45,619 nucleotides of DNA from Streptomyces violaceoruber (GTDB lineage Bacteria > Actinomycetota > Actinomycetes > Streptomycetales > Streptomycetaceae), in assembly GCA_000720805.1 (NCBI GenBank), contig JODI01000069.1:1-45619 (forward strand), read 5' to 3'. The notes under the pieces were generated by a model. That model was not told the origin of the DNA and ran no database searches. It saw nothing but the letters and a program-made list of their open reading frames with translations. A program made the translations under genes and the position numbers. Shown here piece by piece: positions 36,821 to 45,619 of the stretch; the stretch's first letter is position 1, and each line of letters begins with the position of its first letter.

Positions 36821-38371
36821 ATGAGCACCGATGAGTTCGACTATGTGGTGGTGGGCGGCGGCACCGCGGGCAACGTGGTGGCGGCCCGTCTGTCCGAGGA
36901 CCCCTCCGTGACCGTGTGCGTCCTGGAAGCGGGTCCGAGTGACGTCGGCGACGACGACGTACTCAAACTCGAACGCTGGATGGGCCTGTTGGAGTCCGGC
37001 TACGACTGGGACTACCCGGTCGAGCCGCAGGCGAGCGGCAACAGCTTCATGCGGCACGCCCGGGCGAGGGTGCTGGGCGGCTGTTCCTCGCACAACTCCT
37101 GTATCGCCTTCTGGGCCCCGGCCGAGGACCTCGACGACTGGGCGGCCAAGGGCTGTACCGGATGGAGCGCCGCCGACCTCTTCCCGCTGTACCGGCGGCT
37201 GGAGAACAACGACGCTCCCGGCGACCACCACGGCCGCACCGGCCCGGTGAAGCTGCGCACGCTGAAGAGCGACGACCCGTGCGGCACGGCCCTGCTGGAG
37301 GCGTGCGCGCAGGCCGGGATCCCGACGACGCCGTTCAACACGGGCTCGACGGTGGTCCGGGGCGCCAACTGGTTCCAGATCAACTCCGACGAGAACAACA
37401 TCCGCCAGTCGTCCTCGGTGGCCTATCTCCACCCGGTCCTGGGCAAGCGGCCGAACCTGGAGGTGCGCACGGGGGTGCGGGCCAAGAAGCTCGTCCTGGA
37501 CGGGCGGCGCTGCGTGGGCGCCGAGTACCTGGACCCGGACCTCATCCACACACGGACGGTAAGGGCCCGGCGTGAGGTGATCGTCTCCTGCGGGGCGATC
37601 GACTCGCCGAAGCTGCTGATGGTGTCCGGTATCGGACCGGCCGGGCATCTGCGCGAGGTCGGGGTGGAGGTGGTGGTCGACTCGGCGGGCGTGGGCGAGA
37701 ACCTCCAGGACCACCCCGAGGGCGTCATCATGTGGGACGCCGGGCAGCCGATGACCACCACGTCCAGCCAGTGGTGGGAGGCGGGCATCTTCTACGACAC
37801 CGAGGAGGGCCTGGACCGGCCCGACCTGATGTTCCACTACGGCTCGGTGCCGTTCGACATGAACACCGCGCGCTGGGGCTACCCCACGTCCGAGAACGCG
37901 TTCTGCCTCACGCCCAACGTGACGCGGGCGCGGTCACGGGGGACGGTCCGGCTGCGTACGCGCGACTACCGGGACAAGCCCAGGGTCGACCCGCGCTACT
38001 TCACGCACGAGCACGACGTGCGGGTGATGACGTACGGCCTCAAGCTCGCCCGGCGGATCGCCGAGCAGCCCGCGCTGAGCGGCTGGGCGGGAGCCGAGCT
38101 GGCCCCCGGCCCGGACGTGCGGACCGACGACGAACTGCTCGACTACATCCACAAGACCCACAACACCGTCTACCACCCGTCCTGCACCGTGAAGATGGGC
38201 GCGGACGACGACGCCTCGGCCCCGCTCGACGCGCGGCTGCGGGTCAAGGGGGTCGAGGGGCTCCGGGTCGCGGACGGGTCGGTCATGCCGGACCTCGTCA
38301 CCGTCAACCCGTGCATCACGACGATGATGATCGGCGAGAAGTGCGCGGACCTGCTGAAGGAGGACGCGTGA
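36821..38371 (+). CDS. betA: Choline dehydrogenase (GMC oxidoreductase)
   Basis: This 516-residue flavoprotein of the glucose-methanol-choline family would oxidise choline to betaine aldehyde. It has the N-terminal FAD motif VVGGGTAGNVVAARLSE, the GMC signature around RVLGGCSSHNSCIAFW, and the C-terminal catalytic regions YHPSCTVKMG (His) and VNPCITTMMIGEK (Asn). The ATG follows an AAGGAGG site, 16 bp after the permease stop. Other GMC alcohol oxidases are possible, but betB and the betaine genes favour choline. Its stop lies three bases from that of the convergent SMC-like gene. Confidence 0.88.
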   Translation: MSTDEFDYVVVGGGTAGNVVAARLSEDPSVTVCVLEAGPSDVGDDDVLKLERWMGLLESGYDWDYPVEPQASGNSFMRHARARVLGGCSSHNSCIAFWAPAEDLDDWAAKGCTGWSAADLFPLYRRLENNDAPGDHHGRTGPVKLRTLKSDDPCGTALLEACAQAGIPTTPFNTGSTVVRGANWFQINSDENNIRQSSSVAYLHPVLGKRPNLEVRTGVRAKKLVLDGRRCVGAEYLDPDLIHTRTVRARREVIVSCGAIDSPKLLMVSGIGPAGHLREVGVEVVVDSAGVGENLQDHPEGVIMWDAGQPMTTTSSQWWEAGIFYDTEEGLDRPDLMFHYGSVPFDMNTARWGYPTSENAFCLTPNVTRARSRGTVRLRTRDYRDKPRVDPRYFTHEHDVRVMTYGLKLARRIAEQPALSGWAGAELAPGPDVRTDDELLDYIHKTHNTVYHPSCTVKMGADDDASAPLDARLRVKGVEGLRVADGSVMPDLVTVNPCITTMMIGEKCADLLKEDA

Positions 38372-38374
38372 CGG

Positions 38375-41300
38375 CTATGCGGGCCGTTTGAACATCCGTG
38401 TCGCCGTGATCTCGCTGTGCACCGCTTCACCTTCTCCGGCCGGGGCCTGCTGAGGAAGCCCCGGCCGGAGGTGTTCCTCCACGCTGATGTACTTCAGCCC
38501 GGCCCGCAGGTCGGCGTCGTTGCGCATCCGGATGACCAGCGGGAACTCGGCGAGCGCGGTCGTGTCGAACAGGCCGGTGGTGTAGAGGAGCTGGACACCG
38601 AGGGCGTCCGACACGGCTCGCTGGAGTTCCAGCAGGTACGTCGCGTTGGCGCGTCCGATCGGGTTGTCGAGGAACAGCGTGCCGGCGTGCCGGTGCTTGT
38701 CGCGTCCCCGGTCGTTCGACCGCAGCGCGGCCATCGTGCAGTACAGGGCGATGGCCGCGGTGAGCAGCTGCCCGCCGGAGAACACGTCGCCCATCTGCCC
38801 GACGGGCACGCGCTCGGCGCGCAGGACGGCGTCCGGCTTGAGGATCTCGACGGCGACGCCCTTGGGCTGAAGGGCCGCGCCGACCCCGCGCAGCAGCAGG
38901 GACATGCCGTCACGTCGCAGGTCGGAGTTCTTCCTGACGGCCGCCCGGGTCGCCTCGTCGATGACCTCGCCGAGCCGTTCGGTGAGCGTGGCCTGGTCCG
39001 GCTCCTCGAAGCGGATGCGCAGGAACTCCTGCCCGGACCACTCGCCGAGCCCCTCCGGCAGCCGGGACAGCCGCTGGGCGGACCGGAGCGTGGCGAGCGC
39101 CGATTCCACGAGCCCTCTGAGCCGGTCCACGATCGAGTCGCGATTGCGCTCCAGCTGCGCCAACTCGTCGGTCAGGACCCTGAGGCGGGGCGCGAAGGCG
39201 TCGGCCCACTTCTGGGCGTGCTCGGGCAGCGCGGAGGCGGGCAGCTCGCGGATCTGCTGCCGGGCGGGGGTGCGGACCTGCTCGTAGCGGGTCGAGTTGG
39301 CGTGCCGGACGAGGACGTCGCTCGCCTCCCGTACGGCGGCCTCGGCGGCGGACAGGTCGGCGGCGCAGCCGCGCAGGGACCGGCGGGCCTCGGCGGCGGA
39401 CTGCCGGGCCTCCTCCGGGCTGCCCGGAAACGACTCGTTCTCGTCCTGTTCCTCCTCCGTGACATGCTCGCGCAGCAGGTCGCGGAGCATGGCGGCGATC
39501 TCGTCGAAGCCGCCGGCCGCGTCCTCGGCGGCGCGGTGCGCGTCGAGCAGCTCGGTGTGCGCCTCCCGGGCCTGGCTCAACGCCTCGGTGCGGGAGGCCA
39601 GTTCGGTGGTCGCCGTACGCAGCAGCGCCTGGGCGTGCTCGGCGTCGCGCGGCTGCTGCTCCTCGGGCAGCTCGGTGTGGGCCTCGCCGTCCTCGGGCGC
39701 GTGCCGCTCGGCCTCGCCCCGTAGCCGCCCGAGCTGCTCGCTCGCGCTGGACATCCGGGTCTCCAGGAGCTGCACCAGTTCCTCGGCGCGGGCGACGGCG
39801 GCCTGCCGGGAGGGTCCGTCGGATCCGTCGGGCGACTGGAGCAGCTGCTCCGCGCGCGTGCGGACCTTGTTGCTCAGCCGGTCCAGCTCGGCCAGGGCGG
39901 CACTCTCGTCGCTCTCCGCCCGCGCCTGCTCGGCCCGCAGATCGGCACCGACGCCGACCTTCTCGTACAGCTGGGAGGCGGCCCGGTAGGCCTCGCGGAG
40001 GGCGGGCAGAGACGCCTTCGAAGCGTCCGCGTCGTGCTCCGGTACGTCGTCGGGGGCGCCGGCGATCTCGGACCGCTCGGCGCGCAGCGTGCGGGCCGTG
40101 CGGCGGGCGTCGTCGGCGGCGCGCTGGGCGGCGCGCCGGTCCTCGTCGGCGGCGCGGGCACGCTCCAGGCAGGTCTGGGCGCGGGCCTCCGACTCGGTGG
40201 CCTCATCGGCGAGTTCACGCAGTTTGGCCTGCCAGCCGGCCCGCTCACGCAGCCGGAAGGCGAGCCCGGCGAGGGCGTCGGCGGCGCGCCGGGCCTTCTG
40301 GGCGGCCTCCTGCCGTTCGTCGCGGACCTGACCCGCTTCGGCGGCGGCTTCGTCGGCCTCGGCCCGTACGGCCCGGGCCTCGGCCAGTTCCGCCTCGGAC
40401 TCCTCGGCGAACGCGCGCGCGGTCCGGGCGGTCTCCGCCAGCTCCAGGAGCCGGCCGGCCGGGCACCCGGTGCGCCAGGAGGCGAGGCGGGCCGCCAGCT
40501 CCCGATCCTTGCCGAGCCGCGCGGCCAGGTTGCGGATCTCCTCGTCCCGCTCGGTGGCCCGTGCGCGCAGCGTCTGCCGTTCCTCGTCGGCGGCGTGCTC
40601 GTCGTGCATGGCGGGGTTCGGTGGTACGAGGAACACGTCGCCGCTGTCCGCGTCAGGCGCGGGAGTGGGGGCGAGGAGGGCGGCGGCTGTGCCGACGGCG
40701 ACCGCGGACCTGGGCAGCAGCGCCGCCTCGTTCAGCGCCTCGCGGGCCCGCGCGTGCGTGGCCGGGTCGGTGATGATCACTCCGTCGACCAGCTCCGGCC
40801 GGGCGGCCAGCACGCGCGCGTGGTCGGTGGGGTCCACGGCCTGCGCGAGGTAGCGCCAGCCGGGCAGCGCGGGGATGCCCTGCTCCCCGAGGAACTCCAC
40901 GGTGGCCAGGACGTCCGGGCCGGGTGGCAGCAGCCCGCCGTCACCGAGGGCGCCGAGGATCCGGGAGTCGTCCGCGGCGGCCGTCCGCAGCTCGAAGAGC
41001 TGCCGCTCGGCCGAGGAGACGGCGTCGTCGAGGAGTTCGCGCAGTTCGTCGGCGAACCGGTCCAGGTCCTCGGGCGTGAGTCCCGCCCGGTCGTCGCTGT
41101 CGTCGGCGCCCTGGCGGGGCTGCGGCACCACGGACGTACGCCCGGCGCGGCCCGTCAGGCCGAGCAGCTCGGCGAGCCGCTCCTCGCGGGCCAGCGCCTC
41201 GGCGAGGCGGCGCTCGGCCTCGTAGGACCGTTCCGCCGCCGTGGCCGCGTCCTCCGCTCGGGCCGCCGTCAGCTCCGCGCGGGTCTCGGCGGCGGCCGCC

Positions 41301-42994
41301 TCGCGCGCGTGCTCGGTGGCCCGTCGCGAGGCCTCACGGGCGGTGTCCCAGGCGGCGACCGCCGTCTTCTCGGCGTCGCTGGCGGCGAGGGCCGCACGGG
41401 CCGGGTCGGCGTCGGGCGCGCTGTCGTCGAGCCAGCCCGCGCGCACCGCCTCGGCCGTCTCCTGCTCGACCTCGGACAGACGCTGCCGCAGGTGCCCGAT
41501 TTCGCTGCGGGCGCGCTGCGCCTCGGTGGCGGCGGAGGTCGAGTCACGGTACGCGGACTCGCCGACCTCCTGCAGAGCGGCGGACCGCTCCTCCTCCTCG
41601 TTGGCGAGGGTCTCGGCGCTCTGAGCCGCCGCGTGCAGCGCCCGTACCAGGTCGACGGCGGCCTTGGCGCGGGCGGCCAGGGCGGGGGCCGCGTCTCTCT
41701 CGGCCTCCTGGATCGCGGCGGCCACGCGGGCGACCCGGTCGGCGGCGGCACGGTGCCGCAGCACCTGCTCGGCGGCCTGCCAGGCCGAGTGCAGGGTGCG
41801 CGCGTCGGCGAGCTCGCGCTTCTGCGCGGCGGCCGTCTTCTCCGCGGCGGCGAGCGCCAACGAGGCGTGCCGGTAGGCCAGTTCGGCGGCGATCAGCGCG
41901 CTGCGCTCACGGGCCGCCTCGGCGTGCGTGACGGCGTACGCGGCTGCGGTGACCCGCTGGGCGAGGTCGCCGGCGCGCACCCGCTCCTGGGCGCCGCGCG
42001 CGGACAGCCGCCGCGCCAGGGTCCGGGTACGGCGCTCGGCGCCGGTGTGGATGTCCCGGGCGCGGGAGCGGGCCTCGGCGGCCTCGACGATCCGCCCGAG
42101 CAGGTCGACGGAACCGGCGGTGAAGTCCCGTTCGGCGATCAGCTCGGCGCGCCGCCCCAGCTTGTTGCCGAAACCGCTGACCAGGTCGGCGAGGCCGTCG
42201 GTGTCGCGCGTGTCGGTGACGGCGCGCAGCAGCAGGTCGGTGAAGTCGGAGTCCTTCTTGACCGCGAACAGGCCGGCGGCCTCGCCCTCGTCGGCGTTCA
42301 TCTCCCGCTGGTAGCGGAAGAGTTCGGGGTCGAGACCGAGGTCGCCGAGGTGCTCGATCCACCGGTCGTGGATGTCCTCCCAGTGCACCTCGAGATGCGG
42401 ATATGCCTTGCCGGCTTCCGTGATGGCGTCCCGGAAGCCCTTCATGGTCCGCCGCCGTCCCTGCGCCCCCGACTGTCCCTCGACGGACTGGCGTACGGCG
42501 GTGGACTCGGCGACGGGCAGACTGTCGAGGCTCAGGCCGGGCCCGGGCCGGAACGAGTACCAGGCCTCGGCGAACTTCCGCGGATCGTTGGAGACCTGAC
42601 GCCCCCGCCACTCGCTCACCTTGCCGACCACCACGCACTCACCGGTGAGCACGTGCTGCCACTCCAGCGCCACGTGCCCGCAGTCGTCGGCGAGCAGGAA
42701 CTTGCGCAGCACACCGGAGCTCGCGCCGCCGAGGGTGTTGCGGTGGCCGGGCAGCATCACCGAGAAGATCAGCTTGAGCAGGACGGACTTGCCGCCGCCG
42801 TTCTCCAGGAAGAGCACTCCGGCGGGCGCCGGCCGACGGGGCGGACCGACCGGTTCGTCCTCGAAGAACTCCGCCTGGGTGGGCGCGGGGTCGGGCACGG
42901 GCTCGCCCACGCCCCGCAGGTCAAGCACGGTGTCGGCATAGCGCGCACCGGCGGGCCCGATGGAGTAGAGGCGGACCCGGGACAGCTCGTACAT
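38375..42994 (-). CDS. SMC/MukB/JetC-like ATPase
   Basis: This 1539-residue protein has the layout of an SMC-class DNA-loop motor. The N-terminal ATPase lobe has Walker A ENGGGKS (Lys69, Ser70). About 1000 residues of Ala/Arg/Glu-rich heptad-like coiled coil follow, with a break near the middle. The C-terminal lobe has a signature-like DVFSGGQLLTAA and Walker B GTLFLDNP (Asp1443). The residue after the Walker B Asp is Asn1444 where canonical SMC proteins have Glu. As last gene of a three-gene operon behind kleisin-like and winged-helix-like genes, it best fits the MukB/MksB/JetC group. No nuclease gene follows; betA converges on it. Confidence 0.85.
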   Translation of the reverse strand: MYELSRVRLYSIGPAGARYADTVLDLRGVGEPVPDPAPTQAEFFEDEPVGPPRRPAPAGVLFLENGGGKSVLLKLIFSVMLPGHRNTLGGASSGVLRKFLLADDCGHVALEWQHVLTGECVVVGKVSEWRGRQVSNDPRKFAEAWYSFRPGPGLSLDSLPVAESTAVRQSVEGQSGAQGRRRTMKGFRDAITEAGKAYPHLEVHWEDIHDRWIEHLGDLGLDPELFRYQREMNADEGEAAGLFAVKKDSDFTDLLLRAVTDTRDTDGLADLVSGFGNKLGRRAELIAERDFTAGSVDLLGRIVEAAEARSRARDIHTGAERRTRTLARRLSARGAQERVRAGDLAQRVTAAAYAVTHAEAARERSALIAAELAYRHASLALAAAEKTAAAQKRELADARTLHSAWQAAEQVLRHRAAADRVARVAAAIQEAERDAAPALAARAKAAVDLVRALHAAAQSAETLANEEEERSAALQEVGESAYRDSTSAATEAQRARSEIGHLRQRLSEVEQETAEAVRAGWLDDSAPDADPARAALAASDAEKTAVAAWDTAREASRRATEHAREAAAAETRAELTAARAEDAATAAERSYEAERRLAEALAREERLAELLGLTGRAGRTSVVPQPRQGADDSDDRAGLTPEDLDRFADELRELLDDAVSSAERQLFELRTAAADDSRILGALGDGGLLPPGPDVLATVEFLGEQGIPALPGWRYLAQAVDPTDHARVLAARPELVDGVIITDPATHARAREALNEAALLPRSAVAVGTAAALLAPTPAPDADSGDVFLVPPNPAMHDEHAADEERQTLRARATERDEEIRNLAARLGKDRELAARLASWRTGCPAGRLLELAETARTARAFAEESEAELAEARAVRAEADEAAAEAGQVRDERQEAAQKARRAADALAGLAFRLRERAGWQAKLRELADEATESEARAQTCLERARAADEDRRAAQRAADDARRTARTLRAERSEIAGAPDDVPEHDADASKASLPALREAYRAASQLYEKVGVGADLRAEQARAESDESAALAELDRLSNKVRTRAEQLLQSPDGSDGPSRQAAVARAEELVQLLETRMSSASEQLGRLRGEAERHAPEDGEAHTELPEEQQPRDAEHAQALLRTATTELASRTEALSQAREAHTELLDAHRAAEDAAGGFDEIAAMLRDLLREHVTEEEQDENESFPGSPEEARQSAAEARRSLRGCAADLSAAEAAVREASDVLVRHANSTRYEQVRTPARQQIRELPASALPEHAQKWADAFAPRLRVLTDELAQLERNRDSIVDRLRGLVESALATLRSAQRLSRLPEGLGEWSGQEFLRIRFEEPDQATLTERLGEVIDEATRAAVRKNSDLRRDGMSLLLRGVGAALQPKGVAVEILKPDAVLRAERVPVGQMGDVFSGGQLLTAAIALYCTMAALRSNDRGRDKHRHAGTLFLDNPIGRANATYLLELQRAVSDALGVQLLYTTGLFDTTALAEFPLVIRMRNDADLRAGLKYISVEEHLRPGLPQQAPAGEGEAVHSEITATRMFKRPA

Positions 42995-43036
42995 GGCGGA
43001 CTCTCGTAAGTCTTCGACAGAAGGGAGGTTCAGGAC

Positions 43037-43927
43037 TCAGGACTGGGAAGGCGCGTGGAACGGCAACCCGGCATCGGCCACCAGCTCCAGGTCGTCGGCG
43101 TCCTCGGGCGGCAGCAGCGTCGGCGTCCCGTCGGTCACCGGCACGACGCCCAGCTCGACAAGCTCGGCCATCGCGGCAGTGCCCGCCATGTCCCGCACCT
43201 GAAGCTGATAGCGGGCCGTGGTCCGGTACGTGCCGCCGTTGTCGTCCCCGGTCCGCTGCAGGAACCCGGAGTCGGTCAGGAACGCGACGGCCTTGCCGAC
43301 GATGCCGGTCGTCGAACCGGCGAGCCGGCGCGCGTCCTTGGTCGCACCGGCCGCACTGCGTCTCGCCCAGATCCGCCAGGCGGCCTCCAGCCCGGGCGCG
43401 TCGGTCGCCGGGTCGGTGTTCTCGCCCTGCGCCTCGGCGCGCTCCTCCAGACGCCGGCACGCCTGCCGCACGAACGCGTCGACGCCGTTGACCGAGACCC
43501 GCCCGATGTACCCGTCGTCGGCCAGGTCCTCCGGCCGCGGAAACGCCATGGCGGCGACCGCGAGATGCGCCAGCCCGTGCAGGAACCGGTCCCCTCCGTC
43601 GGCTGACGTGCGGCGCGCGTAGTCACCCATCCGCACGGCGAACACCGAGTCCTCGGCGGCCGTCACCGCCATTCCCGCGCGCGGGGACACCTCCAGCACG
43701 ACCAGCCCCAGCCCGGCGGCCACGGCGTCGGCGAGCCGCGCGAAGGGCGGATCCTCGCGGTAGCGCCGCAGCAGTTCCGTGTACTCCTGGTCACGGGCGG
43801 GCTGCACCTTGGGCTGCAGCCCGAAGGCGACGAGCCGCGCCGCGTCGGCGGCGTCGGCGGGGGTGACCGGCGCCGTCGCCGAAGGGGCGGGAGCCTCCGT
43901 GTCACTCCACTCGACGTGCTCACTCAC
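43037..43927 (-). CDS. Winged-helix-like condensin subunit (MukE/MksE/JetB-like)
   Basis: This 296-residue acidic protein has no signal or membrane segment. Residues about 195-270 (KDARRLAGSTTGIVGKAVAF, then LTDSGFLQRTGDDNGGTYRTT) look like a winged helix with a beta hairpin. Sequence alone does not name it; the assignment rests on its place between a kleisin-like gene and a giant SMC-like ATPase gene, the order seen in MukFEB, MksFEB and JetABC operons. GTG at 43927 is eight bases from a GAGGAG site. The next gene starts 42 bp downstream. Confidence 0.7.
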   Translation of the reverse strand: MSEHVEWSDTEAPAPSATAPVTPADAADAARLVAFGLQPKVQPARDQEYTELLRRYREDPPFARLADAVAAGLGLVVLEVSPRAGMAVTAAEDSVFAVRMGDYARRTSADGGDRFLHGLAHLAVAAMAFPRPEDLADDGYIGRVSVNGVDAFVRQACRRLEERAEAQGENTDPATDAPGLEAAWRIWARRSAAGATKDARRLAGSTTGIVGKAVAFLTDSGFLQRTGDDNGGTYRTTARYQLQVRDMAGTAAMAELVELGVVPVTDGTPTLLPPEDADDLELVADAGLPFHAPSQS

Positions 43928-43985
43928 GACTGCAACTCCTCGGACTTGAACACAGGGCGGGGGACCGACCACCCGAAAGACAACC

Positions 43986-45512
43986 TCACGCCGCCTCCGT
44001 CCGATCCGCCGCCATTCCCGCCGAATCCAACAACGCGGTCCCCACTATGAGATCGGCCCCGCCGAACTCGGGATCATCGAGCTCCGCCCCGTCATCCACC
44101 GCGAACAACAGCTTCTCCTCCCCCTGCCGATAGGCCGTCCCGACCGGCGGACTGGCCGCGTGCACCGCCAACAAGGCGACGAGATACGGCAGATCGGGGT
44201 CCAGACGGCGGGCCTGAGCAAGCAGCCCCGAAAGCCGCCGCGGCGCATCCGCCGGCAGGTCGAGCAACTCCATCGCCGCAGCGAGCTGCTCCTCACTGAA
44301 CCGGCTGTCGTCCGGCGTCGCGATGAGATCCGGTTCCGGCATCTCCGCCCCCAGGTGCTCCCGCTCCATGGGTGGCGTCAGCAGGATGTCGACGAGGTCG
44401 CCCACCCGCACCGACACCGGCGTACGCAACCCGGTCCCGTGGGAGAAGAACGCATCCGTGACCCGGGCCGCCTGCTCCAGGGGCAGCGGCAGAACCGGCG
44501 CGACCAGATGCCCGTACAGATCGATCCCCGACGTCGTCATCGGCGTGGCGAAGGCCTGCCGGTCCTGTTCCGCCCGGAACAGCGGGCCGGCCTCCAGCAG
44601 TCGGGACTGCAGCTGGGTGTGCCGGCGGATGCAGTCCTTCACGATGTCCACCAACTCGGCGGCTCGCCTCTTCTGTTCCAGGTCCTCGGACTCGTCACGC
44701 GCCTTGCGGATGTTCGTGAGGATGGCGTTCTCGTGGCGGTAGCGGTCGGCAACGTGGTCGAGGGCCTCGGCGATCATGTCGGGCACGGTGTTGAGCCAGT
44801 CCACAGCACGGACGTTGCGCCGGGTGGCGTCGAGGGCCCGGCGCAGGGTCTCCGAGTACTGGACCGTGCGGTACCGGGCCTGTTCGGCGGCCAGTTGGGC
44901 GTCGGCGAGGCGGCCCCGGCTGATCAGCACCTCCAGCTTGACCTCGGCGGCGATCTGGGCACTGGTGACATCCGTGTCGAGGGCGCCCACCAGGACGTTG
45001 ACCGCCTCGTCCGTCGTACGGAGATACACCGACCCGCCGGGACCGGGCACTTCCTCGATCAGCTTGAAGTCGTAGTCACGTCGGACGTAGGTGCCGTCCG
45101 GCGCGAAGGTGCCGTAGACCGCGCGGAAGCCGCGGTCGACGCTGCCGACGTTGATCAGGTTCTCCAGGACCCAGCGGGCCACGCGTTCGTGCTCGCCGAC
45201 GGGCCGCTGCGGGGCCTGGGCGGCGATGCGGGGGATGAGCCGGGCGACGATCTGGTCGTGGTCGGCGCCCGTGTCGAAGTCCATGTTCAGGGTGACCAGG
45301 TCGATGGCCGCCAGGGCGACCTCCGCCATGCCGTACACCGAGTACTCGCCGGCGAGGTTGGCCTTGCGGGCGTCGAGGTCGTGCAGCGGCGCGGTGCAGG
45401 CGAGCGCGCGCAGCCGCCGCGCCAGTCCCTCGTCGGCGGCCGGGCCCGGTGCGGGGCGCGGCCCCGCGCTGAGCTGGGGCGGAACACTGTCCGTCGATGC
45501 AGGCGAAGTCAC
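43986..45512 (-). CDS. Kleisin-like condensin subunit (MukF/MksF/JetA-like)
   Basis: This 508-residue soluble protein begins with a proline-rich tail (about 25 residues), then a mostly helical region and a central coiled-coil-like part (about residues 205-300, including RKARDESEDLEQKRRAAELV). The C-terminal third resembles a winged helix plus beta segments. Size, position and helical character suit the kleisin that bridges SMC heads, but no diagnostic motif was found. The GTG at 45512 has no clear ribosome site. An insertion sequence ends only 37 bases upstream, so the native start or promoter may have been altered. Confidence 0.65.
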   Translation of the reverse strand: MTSPASTDSVPPQLSAGPRPAPGPAADEGLARRLRALACTAPLHDLDARKANLAGEYSVYGMAEVALAAIDLVTLNMDFDTGADHDQIVARLIPRIAAQAPQRPVGEHERVARWVLENLINVGSVDRGFRAVYGTFAPDGTYVRRDYDFKLIEEVPGPGGSVYLRTTDEAVNVLVGALDTDVTSAQIAAEVKLEVLISRGRLADAQLAAEQARYRTVQYSETLRRALDATRRNVRAVDWLNTVPDMIAEALDHVADRYRHENAILTNIRKARDESEDLEQKRRAAELVDIVKDCIRRHTQLQSRLLEAGPLFRAEQDRQAFATPMTTSGIDLYGHLVAPVLPLPLEQAARVTDAFFSHGTGLRTPVSVRVGDLVDILLTPPMEREHLGAEMPEPDLIATPDDSRFSEEQLAAAMELLDLPADAPRRLSGLLAQARRLDPDLPYLVALLAVHAASPPVGTAYRQGEEKLLFAVDDGAELDDPEFGGADLIVGTALLDSAGMAADRTEAA

Positions 45513-45548
45513 GCTGCACAGACTAGACGAGTAAGTCCGAAGGCTTGG

Positions 45549-45619
45549 TCAGTGGTCGTAGGCGGTCAGTGATCGGGTGATGGCTTGGCCCGTGTTGCGG
45601 TTGTGCCAGATGGCGGCGG
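45549..45619 (-). mobile_element. 3' end of an IS transposase gene (cut by window edge)
   Basis: On the minus strand the last 69 in-frame bases encode AAIWHNRNTGQAITRSLTAYDH and TGA (45549-45551). The W-HN...RSL-AYDH ending is typical of IS5-related transposases in Streptomyces. The element end should fall between 45513 and 45548; a CTAG at 45523-45526 may mark the junction, but I cannot prove it. The rest of the element lies outside the window. Confidence 0.72.

Noticed and set aside
40034..43009. Plus-strand frame of about 990 codons opposite the SMC-like gene
   Set aside because: It is Gly/Val/Leu-rich translation of the antisense of coiled-coil codons, with no domain and no ribosome site.
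45523..45526. CTAG as target-site duplication of the insertion sequence
   Set aside because: The other end of the element is outside the window, so duplication cannot be shown; CTAG alone is too short.

Overview
The window is a high-GC actinobacterial chromosome segment, almost certainly Streptomyces. The evidence is the strong G/C bias at third codon positions, GTG/TTG starts, many 4-bp ATGA/GTGA gene overlaps, a conservon (cvnABCD), a mycothiol-dependent dehydrogenase, and a DasR-type operator in front of the PTS genes.

Layout. 1-2676: a structured leader, a DasR-like operator, crr (IIA-Glc), ptsI (enzyme I) and a strong terminator. 2680-11622: a conserved hypothetical gene, acetoacetyl-CoA synthetase, a GH31 alpha-glucosidase, a NUDIX hydrolase, a secreted VanX-like D,D-dipeptidase, and a DUF35 plus thiolase-like lipid-transfer pair behind a perfect palindrome. 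11623-12530: no convincing gene. 12531-14365: a glpF pseudogene with a large internal deletion, then intact glpK. 14461-22778: a conservon split in two. cvnA, cvnB and cvnC lie at 22778-18853 and cvnD at 15066-14461 on the minus strand; a plus-strand cassette sits between them (IclR regulator, BKACE-type dehydrocarnitine cleavage enzyme, L-carnitine dehydrogenase, thioesterase).

23190-38371: a small membrane protein, then a near-complete choline/glycine betaine catabolic locus. On the minus strand are a ferredoxin reductase, a 32-codon linker ORF and a Rieske ferredoxin. On the plus strand are an IclR regulator, mscR, a metallo-beta-lactamase-fold hydrolase, dimethylglycine oxidase, monomeric sarcosine oxidase, a Rieske glycine betaine monooxygenase, betaine aldehyde dehydrogenase, an APC permease and choline dehydrogenase. 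The genes fit one route: carnitine -> dehydrocarnitine -> betainyl-CoA + acetoacetate -> betaine, and choline -> betaine aldehyde -> betaine, then dimethylglycine -> sarcosine -> glycine. MscR and the hydrolase would detoxify the formaldehyde released at each demethylation. The acetoacetyl-CoA synthetase about 10 kb away could recover the acetoacetate. Shared 17-bp motifs upstream of both iclR genes and of the catabolic operons suggest common or cross-talking IclR control.

38375-45512: a three-gene minus-strand operon whose order and sizes resemble a MukFEB/MksFEB/Wadjet-JetABC condensin (kleisin-like, winged-helix-like, 1539-residue SMC-like ATPase). No JetD/MksG nuclease is visible downstream, and the SMC subunit has Asp-Asn instead of Asp-Glu in Walker B. 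The last 71 bases are the 3' end of a transposase gene, so an insertion sequence lies immediately upstream of this operon.
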